NCBI RefSeq assembly: GCF_000143415.4
Contig: NW_003314432.1
Coordinates: forward strand, 85,501-149,500
From: Selaginella moellendorffii
Lineage: Eukaryota > Streptophyta > Lycopodiopsida > Selaginellales > Selaginellaceae
Direction: 5' to 3'
Length of the DNA stretch: 64,000 bases
The notes under the pieces are model-generated. The model worked only from the letters and a program-made list of their open reading frames with translations. It was not told where the DNA came from and made no database searches. This document shows positions 46,544-55,899 of this stretch, in pieces. Position 1 is the first letter of the stretch, and each line of letters starts with the position of its first letter. A program made the translations under genes and the position numbers.

Positions 46544-47120
46544 CTAGACGTCCCCCCCTTTTTTCCTTTTTGCGATTGTCTCTTCAAACTCATCATACTT
46601 ATTTAACTCACCAAACCTTACCAAGCCGAGTGCAGGTTTTGAAACCCCATGAGTCACCTTGGCCTTTTTCCATCTTCCAGTTGAGCTCTCCAACAATCTT
46701 GACATGCGGATACGTGCAAACTGCTCCTTGAGCCAGGACCATTTCTCCAGGAGATAACTTATGCTACAACACTCTCCGCTCGACGATCTCAATGTGGAAA
46801 GATCCACAAAGCTGTCCCACTCATCATAGTTGTAGAAGAAATCATCCTCATACTGCATCTGCAACCTTGCTCGAGCCCGAGCCTCCGCCATCGCAAGCTT
46901 CTCCCTCATCTTGATCAGCTCACACGAGGCGGCAAAACAAGTCCAGGTCCTGAGGAACAACAATGGAATACACCTTTCCCAGGTACCTGTCTCGAAACCT
47001 GTGAAAGTACAGTGGACGATGTGGTGTTTCAGATCGCAGTGGAATGATAACTTGATGAAAGCAACAAAACCATCGAGCTCGCTCTTTGGGGATCAATTAT
47101 CATCTCCTCCTTTGAAGCAA
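46544..47120 (-). pseudogene. Unrecognised minus-strand gene, copy B, ancestral orientation but 2-bp frameshift
   Basis: From 46,930 leftward the frame reads CELIKMREKLAMAEARARAR, the acidic QMQYEDDFFYNYDEWDSFVD, LEKWSWLKEQFARIRMSRLL, then SSTGRWKKAKVTHGVSKPAL and KYDEFEETIAKRKKGG. This continuity shows that the 104-bp segment 46,620-46,723 is in its original direction here and flipped in copy A. Upstream, the part equivalent to copy A's HRPLYFHRFRDRYPGKVYSI (about 46,975-47,050) is in another frame, because cacttgagg in copy A is cacgagg here near 46,925. Each copy therefore carries a different lesion. Function unknown. Confidence 0.4.
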
Positions 47121-48016
47121 TGAGCAGCAGGCCTTGATCGCATCCAGAAGTACTAGAGATAGTCTGCAAAAGCAAGTTTGACACCAGTTATTTTGGCAAC
47201 ACAGAAGAAAAGGAAGAAAAATAAACTCAAGTTTCAAAATTTATGGAGATCCATACAATCCAAATCAAGATCAATCCTCCACGAACTTAATGCCGCTTTC
47301 AGCACCTCCAAGCTCTGCCGAAAAACGTAGCCACAGTATGCCACAATCGTTCGCTTGAAAATCTGAAGATGTCAATCGAAGCATGCAAGCAAAAACATGA
47401 AGTAAAGAAGTGCAGGTGGACAACAAAGGAGATGAACTGAGCGAGGCCAAGAACACATATAAGGACTGAATGTAAGCACGTGAGGCCACGTGTGGTTTTT
47501 TCCTCCGTGCGTGGCTTCATGTGCGAAGAGTTTGGTGTGGTAAGGTATGTTGCAGAGCAGCCAGAAGCCCTGGGTGAATATAAGTACGTGAGGCCTTGTG
47601 AGGTTTTACCACCGCCCGAGGACTCCTGTGCATGGGCCCCGGGCGAGAGTCATTTGTGAAAGTGTTCTGCATGAAACTGGTGCCCTGAGGCTTCTGGCCA
47701 CGTGGCCCCATGATTAATTTGTGTAGAGTGTGGTTTATTTTTGCATATTGAGTGTATCGATATCTTTTAGTTAGCAGATTATATTGAAGAACTGAAGACG
47801 ATATTGAACTGAAGATTCTTCAGCTCTTGAGCAACTGATTGCTGCTGGCTCACTTTCTATATATATCAAAGAGATTTTTTTTTAACAATAAACATCTAAG
47901 CTGCTGCAGTTAAGCTGTGACATTGTAAAGTTTAAAAAGGAAAAGAATTAGAAAAAGAAAAAAACAGAAATCACGAGCATTTTACTACTGCAATAACAAA
48001 TCGGGATTTCTAGGGT
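47121..48016. other. Intergenic region between divergent genes, copy B
   Basis: Equivalent to 8,286-9,236. The TATA-like tatatatatc is near 47,858. Relative to copy A, about 120 bp is missing around 47,820, and a short A-rich stretch is added near 47,955-47,990. No gene is recognised. Confidence 0.4.
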
Positions 48017-51000
48017 ATGTGTGCGGCGCTAGGGTTTGTGTGGTGTGTGTCATTTCTCAACAATCTCATGGAGTGGAAAACGTTTTTCAGGGATCCCACT
48101 TTCTGGTGGGACAACAGGTTCAAGAAGAAAAACAAGTTCTTCTCAGAGTCCTACCCGGATTTCAAACATGTTTCTACCGGAGAGAGCCTCTGGATCGCCA
48201 ACAGGAAAACACCGACCTGGGTCTCTGCAAAACTCGAGGCGCTCGCTGACCCAGCTGTAGGTAAGGCCACCACGGCCCGCTACAAATCTCCACATACCCC
48301 ACCTGTAGCTGGTGATGAACCGGTGAGTTTAGGGAGGCTGATACACCGCGTGAGAGACTCAGCTGAGAGCAGATCCCTTTCTTTGGGAAAACAAGCCCAT
48401 GAAGCTGTGCTCAAGAGTGATGAGCACAAAAGCAACATCTACTTGTTGACGGGATTGATCGATATGTACTGCAAGTGTGGCGAGCTTAAGGAGGCTCGCA
48501 AGATTTTCGACTCCATGGGAACCCGGAGTGTTGCGTCCTACAACGCGATCATCCAGGGCTGCGGCTCGAACGGGCAAGCTGAACTTGCTCTGGAGTACTA
48601 CTCTGCCCTGAGAGCTTGTACCACCATTCAACCCAACGATCGGACACATGTTGCGGTGATCAGCGCCTGCTCCAGACTTGCTACCGAATCCAGCGAGAAG
48701 AGGGAGAGAGCTCTACGCATCGGGATGGAGATCCATTCAATGCTGAGCAAGGAGAAGAAACAGCTAGATCTGTTCGTGGCGACTTGCCTGGTAGACATGT
48801 ACTGCAAGTGTGGCGAGCTTGAGGAGGCTCGCAAGATTTTCCACTCCATGGGAACTCGGAGTGTTGTGTCCTACACCGCGATCATCCAGGGCTGCAACAC
48901 GAACGGGCGAGCTGAACTTGCTCTGGAGTACTACTCTGCCTTGAGAGCTTGTACCACCATTCAACCCAACAATCGGACTCATGTCGCGGTGATCAGCACC
49001 TGCTCCACACTTGCTACCGAATCCAGCGAGAAGAGGGAGAGAGCTCTACGCATCGGGATGGAGATCCATTCAATGCTGAGCAAGGAGAAGAAACAGCTAG
49101 ATCTGTTCGTGGCGACTTGCCTGGTAGACATGTACTGCAAGTGTGGCGAGCTTGAGGAGGCTCGCAAGATTTTCCACTCCATGGGAACTCGGAGTGTTGT
49201 GTCCTACAACGCGATCATCCAGGGCTGCGGCTCGAACGGGCAAGCTGAACTTGCTCTGGAGTACTACTCTGCCCTGAGAGCTTGTACCACCATTCAACCC
49301 AACGATCGGACACATGTCGCGGTGATCAGCGCCTGCTCCAGACTTGCTACCGAATCCAGCGAGAAGAGGGAGAGAGCTCTACGCATCGGGATGGAGATCC
49401 ATTCAATGCTGAGCAAGGAGAAGAAACAGCTAGATCTGTTCGTGGCGACTTGCCTGGTAGACATGTACTGCAAGTGTGGCGAGCTTGAGGAGGCTCGCAA
49501 GATTTTCCACTCCATGGGAACTCGGAGTGTTGTGTCCTACAACGCGATTATCCAGGGCTGCGGCTCGAACGGGCAAGCTGAACTTGCTCTGGAGTACTAC
49601 TCTGCCCTGAGAGCTTGTACCACCATTCAACCCAACGATCGGACACATGTTGCGGTGATCAGCGCCTGCTCCAGACTTGCTACCGAATCCAGCGAGAAGA
49701 GGGAGAGAGCTCTACGCATCGGGATGGAGATCCATTCAATGCTGAGCAAGGAGAAGAAACAGCTAGATCTGTTCGTGGCGACTTGCCTGGTAGACATGTA
49801 CTGCAAGTGTGGCGAGCTTGAGGAGGCTCGCAAGATTTTCCACTCCATGGGAACTCGGAGTGTTGTGTCCTACACCGCGATCATCCAGGGCTGCAACACG
49901 AACGGGCGAGCTGAACTTGCTCTGGAGTACTACTCTGCCTTGAGAGCTTGTACCACCATTCAACCCAACAATCGGACTCATGTCGCGGTGATCAGCACCT
50001 GCTCCACACTTGCTACCGAATCCAGCGAGAAGAGGGAGAGAGCTCTACGCATCGGGATGGAGATCCATTCAATGCTGAGCAAGGAGAAGAAACAGCTAGA
50101 TCTGTTCGTGGCGACTTGCCTGGTAGACATGTACTGCAAGTGTGGCGAGCTTGAGGAGGCTCGCAAGATTTTCCACTCCATGGGAACTCGGAGTGTTGTG
50201 TCCTACAACGCGATCATCCAGGGCTGCGGCTCGAACGGGCAAGCTGAACTTGCTCTGGAGTACTACTCTGCCCTGAGAGCTTGTACCACCATTCAACCCA
50301 ACGATCGGACACATGTCGCGGTGATCAGCGCCTGCTCCAGACTTGCTACCGAATCCAGCGAGAAGAGGGAGAGAGCTCTACGCATCGGGATGGAGATCCA
50401 TTCAATGCTGAGCAAGGAGAAGAAACAGCTAGATCTGTTCGTGGCGACTTGCCTGGTAGACATGTACTGCAAGTGTGGCGAGCTTGAGGAGGCTCGCAAG
50501 ATTTTCCACTCCATGGGAACTCGGAGTGTTGTGTCCTACAACGCGATTATCCAGGGCTGCGGCTCGAACGGGCAAGCTGAACTTGCTCTTGAGTACTACT
50601 CTGCCCTGAGAGCTGATAACACCATTCAACCCGACGATTGGACACATGTCACGGTGATCAGCGCCTGCTCCACACTTGCTACCGAATCCAGCGGGAAGAG
50701 GGAGAGAGCTCTACGCATCGGGATGGAGATCCATTCAATGCTGAGCAAGGAGAAGAAACAGCTAGATCTGTTCGTGGCGAATTGCCTGGTAGACATGTAC
50801 TGCAAGTGTGGCGAGCTTGAGGAGGCTTGCAAGATTTTCCACTCCATGGGAACTCGGAGTGTTGTGTCCTACACCGCGATCATCCAGGGCTGCAACACGA
50901 ACGGGCGAGCTGAGCTTGCTCTGGAGTACTACTCTGCCCTGAGAGCTGATAACACCATTCAACCCGACGATCGGATTCATGTCGTGGCGATCAGCGCCTG

Positions 51001-52438
51001 CTCCACACTTGCTACCGAATCCAGTGAGAAGAGGGAGAGAGCTCTACGCATTGGGATGGAGATCCATTCAATGCTGAGCAAGGAGAAGAAACAGCTAGAT
51101 CTGTTCGTGGCGAATTGCCTGGTAGACATGTACTGCAAGTGTGGCGAGCTTGAGGAGGCTCGCAAGATTTTCCACTCCATGGGAACTCGGAGTGTTGTGT
51201 CCTACACCGCGATCATCCAGGGCTGCAACACGAACGGGCGAGCTGAACTTGCTCTGGAGTACTACTCTGCCCTGAGAGCTGATAACACCATTCAAGCTGA
51301 TGCTTGCACCTACACCTGCGTCCTTGTTGCTTGCGGGAGTGTGATGGCGATCAAGCTCGGGAGGGAGATTCACCAGCTGGCGAAGCATAAAGGGCTGCTG
51401 AAAAACAATCCAGTTCTGGGCTCCAGCCTGGTGAGCTTCTACGGCAAATGCGGCGATGTTGATTCTGCTCAGGAAGCGTTTGACGAGTGCCGAGCTCGGG
51501 ACGACACGGGTCTCTGGAACTCGCTCATACAGGCTTACACTCTCCAGGGCCGATCGATCGAGGCCTTGGAGCGTTTCTATTCCATGACTCAGGAGGAGGG
51601 CTGTAAAGCTGACGATGTGAGTTTTGTCTCGGTGTTGAACGCTTGCAGCCATGGTGGTCTGGTCGGGAAAGGAAGGCAGCTTCTGGATGAAATGCCCAAG
51701 CAGTATGGAGTCAAGCCACGTCTGGAGCATTATGTGTGCCTGATCGATATGCTCGGGCGAGCTAACCTCCTCGACGAAGCTGTGAGAGTTCTCAGAGCCA
51801 TGCCTTTTGAACCGGATGCAGTGGTTTGGACGTCCCTGCTCGGAGCCTGCCGGAAGTGGAAGAATTACACGATCGGCAAACTCGCGTTTGAGCGTCTTGT
51901 GGAGATGGATCCCAAGAGCGACACGCCCTACGCATTGATGGCCAATATATTTGGAAACCTGGGGATGCTCAGTGAAAGGGCTACTGTTGTGGAGAGAATG
52001 AGAGGTGAAGGCAGCTTCAGGGAGCCCGGGAGAAGCTGGTGGACGGATGTTAGCTCAGGAAAAGTGCATTCTTTTTCTGTCGGGGATAGGAGTCACTCAC
52101 AGAGCGACGAGATTGCGGCGAAGCTCAAGCAATTGTTGCTGAGAATGAAAGAGGAGGGGTACGCGAGTGATGTGATCAACGTTCTAAAAGACATACCCGA
52201 GGAAGAGAAAGAGGATCACCTGTGCGGCCACAGTGAGAAGCTTGCGCTGGGGTGTGCTCTGGTGAACTCGCACCAGAAGGAGACCATCAGAATTGTGAAA
52301 AATCTCCGAGTTTGTGACGATTGCCATGCGGCCACTGCTCTCATCTCTAAGCTGGAAAAAAGGCTAATCATCTGCAAAGATGCCAGTCGGGTTCATGTGT
52401 TCCAGGATGGCAGATGTTCCTGTGACAACTACTTTTGA
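48017..52438 (+). CDS. PPR-DYW protein with N-terminal OSB-like PDF motif, copy B (nine repeat units)
   Basis: 1,473 residues, one exon, starting at ATG 48,017. Residues 20-74 resemble the OSB PDF motif, which binds single-stranded DNA in OSB proteins: WKTFFRDPTFWWDNRFKKKN, then YPDFKHVSTGESLWI and TPTWVSAKLE. Nine P-L-S triplets of 111 residues begin with MYCKCGEL at residue 150. A divergent PPR pair and E motifs follow. The PG box EPGRSWW is near 1,335. The DYW-type deaminase has HSE at about 1,405, CDDCH at about 1,433, and ends CSCDNYF. The zinc and catalytic residues are present, so C-to-U editing activity is plausible in a mitochondrion or plastid. A presequence is not evident, and an upstream exon cannot be excluded. 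Relative to copy A it has three more units and four more PDF-region residues. Both genes are open along their whole length, which suggests that one or both are functional. Confidence 0.88.
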   Translation: MCAALGFVWCVSFLNNLMEWKTFFRDPTFWWDNRFKKKNKFFSESYPDFKHVSTGESLWIANRKTPTWVSAKLEALADPAVGKATTARYKSPHTPPVAGDEPVSLGRLIHRVRDSAESRSLSLGKQAHEAVLKSDEHKSNIYLLTGLIDMYCKCGELKEARKIFDSMGTRSVASYNAIIQGCGSNGQAELALEYYSALRACTTIQPNDRTHVAVISACSRLATESSEKRERALRIGMEIHSMLSKEKKQLDLFVATCLVDMYCKCGELEEARKIFHSMGTRSVVSYTAIIQGCNTNGRAELALEYYSALRACTTIQPNNRTHVAVISTCSTLATESSEKRERALRIGMEIHSMLSKEKKQLDLFVATCLVDMYCKCGELEEARKIFHSMGTRSVVSYNAIIQGCGSNGQAELALEYYSALRACTTIQPNDRTHVAVISACSRLATESSEKRERALRIGMEIHSMLSKEKKQLDLFVATCLVDMYCKCGELEEARKIFHSMGTRSVVSYNAIIQGCGSNGQAELALEYYSALRACTTIQPNDRTHVAVISACSRLATESSEKRERALRIGMEIHSMLSKEKKQLDLFVATCLVDMYCKCGELEEARKIFHSMGTRSVVSYTAIIQGCNTNGRAELALEYYSALRACTTIQPNNRTHVAVISTCSTLATESSEKRERALRIGMEIHSMLSKEKKQLDLFVATCLVDMYCKCGELEEARKIFHSMGTRSVVSYNAIIQGCGSNGQAELALEYYSALRACTTIQPNDRTHVAVISACSRLATESSEKRERALRIGMEIHSMLSKEKKQLDLFVATCLVDMYCKCGELEEARKIFHSMGTRSVVSYNAIIQGCGSNGQAELALEYYSALRADNTIQPDDWTHVTVISACSTLATESSGKRERALRIGMEIHSMLSKEKKQLDLFVANCLVDMYCKCGELEEACKIFHSMGTRSVVSYTAIIQGCNTNGRAELALEYYSALRADNTIQPDDRIHVVAISACSTLATESSEKRERALRIGMEIHSMLSKEKKQLDLFVANCLVDMYCKCGELEEARKIFHSMGTRSVVSYTAIIQGCNTNGRAELALEYYSALRADNTIQADACTYTCVLVACGSVMAIKLGREIHQLAKHKGLLKNNPVLGSSLVSFYGKCGDVDSAQEAFDECRARDDTGLWNSLIQAYTLQGRSIEALERFYSMTQEEGCKADDVSFVSVLNACSHGGLVGKGRQLLDEMPKQYGVKPRLEHYVCLIDMLGRANLLDEAVRVLRAMPFEPDAVVWTSLLGACRKWKNYTIGKLAFERLVEMDPKSDTPYALMANIFGNLGMLSERATVVERMRGEGSFREPGRSWWTDVSSGKVHSFSVGDRSHSQSDEIAAKLKQLLLRMKEEGYASDVINVLKDIPEEEKEDHLCGHSEKLALGCALVNSHQKETIRIVKNLRVCDDCHAATALISKLEKRLIICKDASRVHVFQDGRCSCDNYF
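48430..51298 (+). repeat. 333-bp in-frame tandem repeat, copy B (about 8.5 units, with a 999-bp higher-order repeat)
   Basis: Units are phased at 48,464, 48,797, 49,130, 49,463, 49,796, 50,129, 50,462, 50,795 and 51,128. Units 2-4 recur as units 5-7. Private variants such as gccttgag (48,937 and 49,936), cagcacctgc and gcgattatcc return exactly 999 bp apart. I see no mismatch by eye between about 48,617-49,588 and 49,616-50,587. The array therefore grew by a recent three-unit duplication. Confidence 0.92.
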
Positions 52439-53538
52439 AAACATGTCAGTGCTCTTTCTTGCAGTTATCCCTGGTTTTAAACCCTCCGTGAGTCAAGCAG
52501 AAACATGGGCCGCTGAGTGAGCATGCCTTGTCAAAGTACTGCTGTCAACCTGAACTTCACGGAGAAAAAATTAACATTTAAAAGTTAAAACTATGCAAAA
52601 GGAGTCTTAAATTTAAATTTCTTTTTGGTAGCAGAATCGGGGAATGCTGACTAAACCTGCCAACAGGTGCCCCAAAACGGAGTGCCCTAGTATGAAGACT
52701 TGCCAGTACCCAACTTTGGGTTTGTGCTCCTAGAGCACGTTGAAGACGTGTGGAAGCTGGTGACGACAGCATTTGTTTCTTGTGACGTACTCAACAGTTC
52801 CTTGGCGACGTCTTCCTTCCAGATTTTTTGAGCTTGTCGTGAGTGGTGACCTGCTTGCTCTCTCTGTGACAACTTCTTCCAGCCTCTGGTGCCCAACCTC
52901 AAGGCTCTCTTGTGGATGGAGCTAGCCCTACACAGTGTGTGTGTGTATCAACCAGCAGACACACAAATCATTGAGAATTAGCAACAAGTGTGTATCATAG
53001 GCTTAGTACGTAGTGTACTAGTGTTCATGTACATGTGTTTCAGTTAAATATAATGGGCCAAATACACCGAAGAAGTGTGTATAAGAAGAGTAGAAACAAA
53101 TTAAGAAATTTAAATTAAGAAGTGAAAATGAAAATAAAAATTGTCCATCCTCATCAGTTTGCTGAAATTAAGTTGGATTCAATTCTTCCAGCTCCAAATA
53201 TTGTGTGATTGAGTTGTAAGTTAATAGTAGAAAATAAGAAAAAAAACAAACATTGAAAAAATAGTGTTTGATAATATCTTCTTTGCTTTTAGTTTTTTAT
53301 TTTCAAAAGAAAGTTAGTGGGGGAGTAAGATATCTTTGCCGTTCATTGGTGGTTAATTAAATGAGCATGTTTAGAGATGTTTATAAGAGTTTAGCTCTGG
53401 ACCAAGAGTACCCGAAAATTAAAGTTCAAAATTTACGTTTTCCCTATTTGCACAATAACTTAAGCTAAAGTAATGTACTTACCCTTATTTTTTATGGGGA
53501 TTCGCAAGAAAAAAAAAGGCAAATTTAGAGGATTCTTA
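52439..53538. other. 3' flank of PPR gene, copy B
   Basis: Matches 12,649-13,795, except that about 52,525-52,712 is inverted relative to copy A and shorter. A minus-strand frame (52,687-52,902) with WKEDVAKELLSTSQETNAVV has no family I know. A short GT repeat at 52,936-52,946 is absent from copy A. The empty site of the copy-A gypsy element lies near 53,503-53,515 (ggattcgcaagaaaaa). Confidence 0.5.
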
Positions 53539-53849
53539 AGTAATTTTCAAAAACCCCGACCAAATCGGTCATCATCCTTCTATATTTAAAAGAGCAAGGG
53601 TGACATATTCAATCGAAATTCTTTACGAGCTTAATGGTGGAGATGAAGACATGTGGGAAAAAACAGTTGAGGGTGGAACGTTTTTCTTTTAGGGTAAACC
53701 AGCTTTTTTAATGCATTTTTCCAGGAGCGCTTATGTATTTATGTTATGGCTGTTCATATATGAGGGTTTCATGTTTGACTCTCTCTCGTATCACTGTGCA
53801 GCATTGGGAACAAAACAAAGAGAGTGAGCTCCTTGATTCTTCCAAGTTT

Positions 53850-54425
53850 CGTTCTCACATTTTTCACAGTTGAATCGCCACTGTTTCTGAGTCTCCAGAA
53901 TGTATACTTTGGAACGGGTATGTGTATGATTTATGGTCTTTGCAATGTCGTTTGAATGTGTTTGCATAAGAACAGGTCATGAGTACTGGGAAGATGAAGG
54001 CATTGAAGAAAAAAAGCCAGCATGCAGGCAAATGATGAACATATTTCACCCATATGATCCTCTCACCTATAGGTATCAATATACTTCTGTGTGACCAGTG
54101 TTTACATTTATCCTTTCATCCTGATTACAGAGTGGAACCTCTAATATCTATTCTTTTTGGAGAAAGTCAATGAATATCTTGGGATACAGGTAATCATAGT
54201 TCTTTGTAAGTTTTGTTGTCAAAGCTAGAGGAAATTCTTTGGTTGGGGTATGGTTTTGTCACAGTTTTTTATGGTAGTATGGTGACAGAAAGGCTATCTA
54301 GAAGTCCTAATGGTAGAGTCGACTTAATGCTACAGGTAAGTCTTGCTCTTTGCTATCACGTCATTCTCATGTGGATCCAGGATACAAAATTTGAGCACCA
54401 CTACATATTGGTATCTGATAAATGA
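53850..54425 (+). pseudogene. SGR2: SGR2-type DDHD phospholipase fragment
   Basis: Exons of a DDHD-domain phospholipase A1-like gene (Arabidopsis SGR2 family, vacuolar membrane). Exon at 53,860-53,917 with SPLFLSLQNVYFGTG, 58-bp intron 53,918-53,975, then HEYWEDEGIEEKKPACRQMM and NIFHPYDPLTYR, 58-bp intron 54,073-54,130, then VEPLI. Further C-terminal text follows at about 54,285-54,335 (ERLSRSPNGRVDLMLQ) and 54,380-54,420 (DTKFEHHYILVSD). The rest of the protein, including the lipase active site, is absent, so this is a relic or captured fragment. It lies in a block found only in copy B. Confidence 0.65.
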
Positions 54426-54458
54426 CAGTAGTGGCTGGAGAGAGAGAGAGTTGGAATC

Positions 54459-54483
54459 ACAGCAGCAGCAGCAGCAGCAGCAT
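54459..54483 (+). repeat. (CAG)n microsatellite
   Basis: About eight CAG/CAT triplets in a row in non-coding DNA of the copy-B-specific block. Confidence 0.8.
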
Positions 54484-54489
54484 CACCAG

Positions 54490-55140
54490 CCAGAAGATCT
54501 TAAGGCCATCCACCAGGAGTTTGGGATCAGTCACATGTATGTAGCAGCCAGGTGAGAAGGTCAGTGCGAGGGACAGGGACGAAGATCTTGTAGGGTCAGC
54601 CTTCACCCACAAGCAGCAGAGATTGATGAGGTCACTGGTTTGCTCTATCAAATATGTCTAAAATGCAAGAGAGTATTCAGAATTTCTTAACGATACAGGT
54701 ATTGCTCAGAAGAAAAAAACAATGTGCTGCTTCTCCAGGTACTCTAACATTCAAGTGAATCCAAGGTGCCTTGTGATGTTTCTCCAGTCCAGTGAATCTG
54801 ATCAATGGCATCGTGATCAATACAATAGAATCCAGTGAGCTTTGGTTTTTTTTAAAAAATGACTAACATTGTGATGGTTCTTCAGGCATGTGTTTGCATT
54901 CTAGCAAATCCAGGATGGCTGTTTATTGCCAGTCACAAACACCTCACAGATGCACAGTAATTTTTTCTAGCACACACTTGCTCTCTAATGCACTAAGCAC
55001 GTAGACTTGTCTCCTATCTATAGTTTATTGAGAATCCCATTCAGGCTGTGTGCCTGGAAGGAGCTCCCATCACTCACTGAACAAGCCACTGTCCGATGCT
55101 CCCTGGTGCTACACCAAACAAGCCGTGCCAATGTTGTCCC
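54490..55140. other. Unassigned part of the copy-B-specific block
   Basis: I see no recognisable gene or repeat. Confidence 0.4.
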
Positions 55141-55149
55141 ATGATGCCG

Positions 55150-55876
55150 TGAACATGGAATCCCACCCATTTCCAATCACAGCCATGTTTTGAATCATCT
55201 CCTAAGAGAGCTGAAAGGACCACAACTGCAGTGAGCCTCTAGCTCCCAGGCTGCTGACAGCAACAACAGCAGCAGGTCCACTAAAGCTGAGAACTGTGAG
55301 TCTGGCACCCAATGAGTAGAAGCGATGCGTTTGGACTCACCTCCACAACTTGGTGTGTGTAGCTCACACCTTGGGAGACGTAGTTGAGGTCTGGTTGGAA
55401 TAGGTGGAGAGGCAAGAGCTCAGACTTGTAAGCAACGTCCATGGTAGCTCTCCAAACAGGATCCAATTGACACACATGTTTGCCTGGGTGGAGGTGCCCC
55501 AGAACACAACCATATGGTGTTTGTTAGCAGAGGTGGTGTCTTCCTTGTACACTGGGCCCCAAGCTTTGGAGTCCGAGGAGGGCTCAAGTGTTGGAAGTTT
55601 GGGGATGGCTTCCAGCTGGGGATGGAGGCAGGCATCTATAGGTTTTGGTGGAGATTGTGGTGAGCGGGAGATGAAGAGTGCCAGACACTTGGGATCATGC
55701 TGTGAGAGCTTGGAGACTTCGTCCCACACTTCCAGAGCTTCTTCGCTTGGTGGGTTTTGTTTGGCTGAGCGGTGGTGGTGATGGCGGGCTAGAAAAACAC
55801 TGGCAGTAACAATGGCAGGCACAACCAAAAGCAAGAGCAGGAGAGTGCAAGCCATGCATTTGTGATTTTTCTTCAT
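55150..55876 (-). pseudogene. Unrecognised type II membrane or secreted protein, broken
   Basis: Minus-strand ATG at 55,876. The N-terminus is a short basic stretch (MKKNHKCMA) and a hydrophobic segment at about residues 10-28 (CTLLLLLLVVPAIVTASVFL), then a His-rich RHHHHRS, as in Golgi-type signal anchors or signal peptides. The polar domain includes EALEVWDEVSKLSQHDPKCL, DACLHPQLEAIPKLP and HHMVVFWGTSTQANMC. A frameshift near 55,470 moves the text to QLDPVWRATMDVAYKSELLP and LFQPDLNYVSQGVSYTHQVV. A clean 54-bp intron (55,287-55,340, gtgagt to ctcag) follows, then LSGPAAVAVSSLGARGS, and later IGNGWDSMFTASWDNIG near 55,140-55,200. I cannot name the family. The intron and the continuity across the shift show that it was a real gene. 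Confidence 0.45.
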
Positions 55877-55899
55877 GGTTTGGAAGGAATCTTACCTCT

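Noticed and set aside
54213-54555. Gln-rich protein encoded over the CAG run
   Set aside because: The frame lies across SGR2 relic exons and introns and shows no conserved domain. The run is a plain microsatellite.
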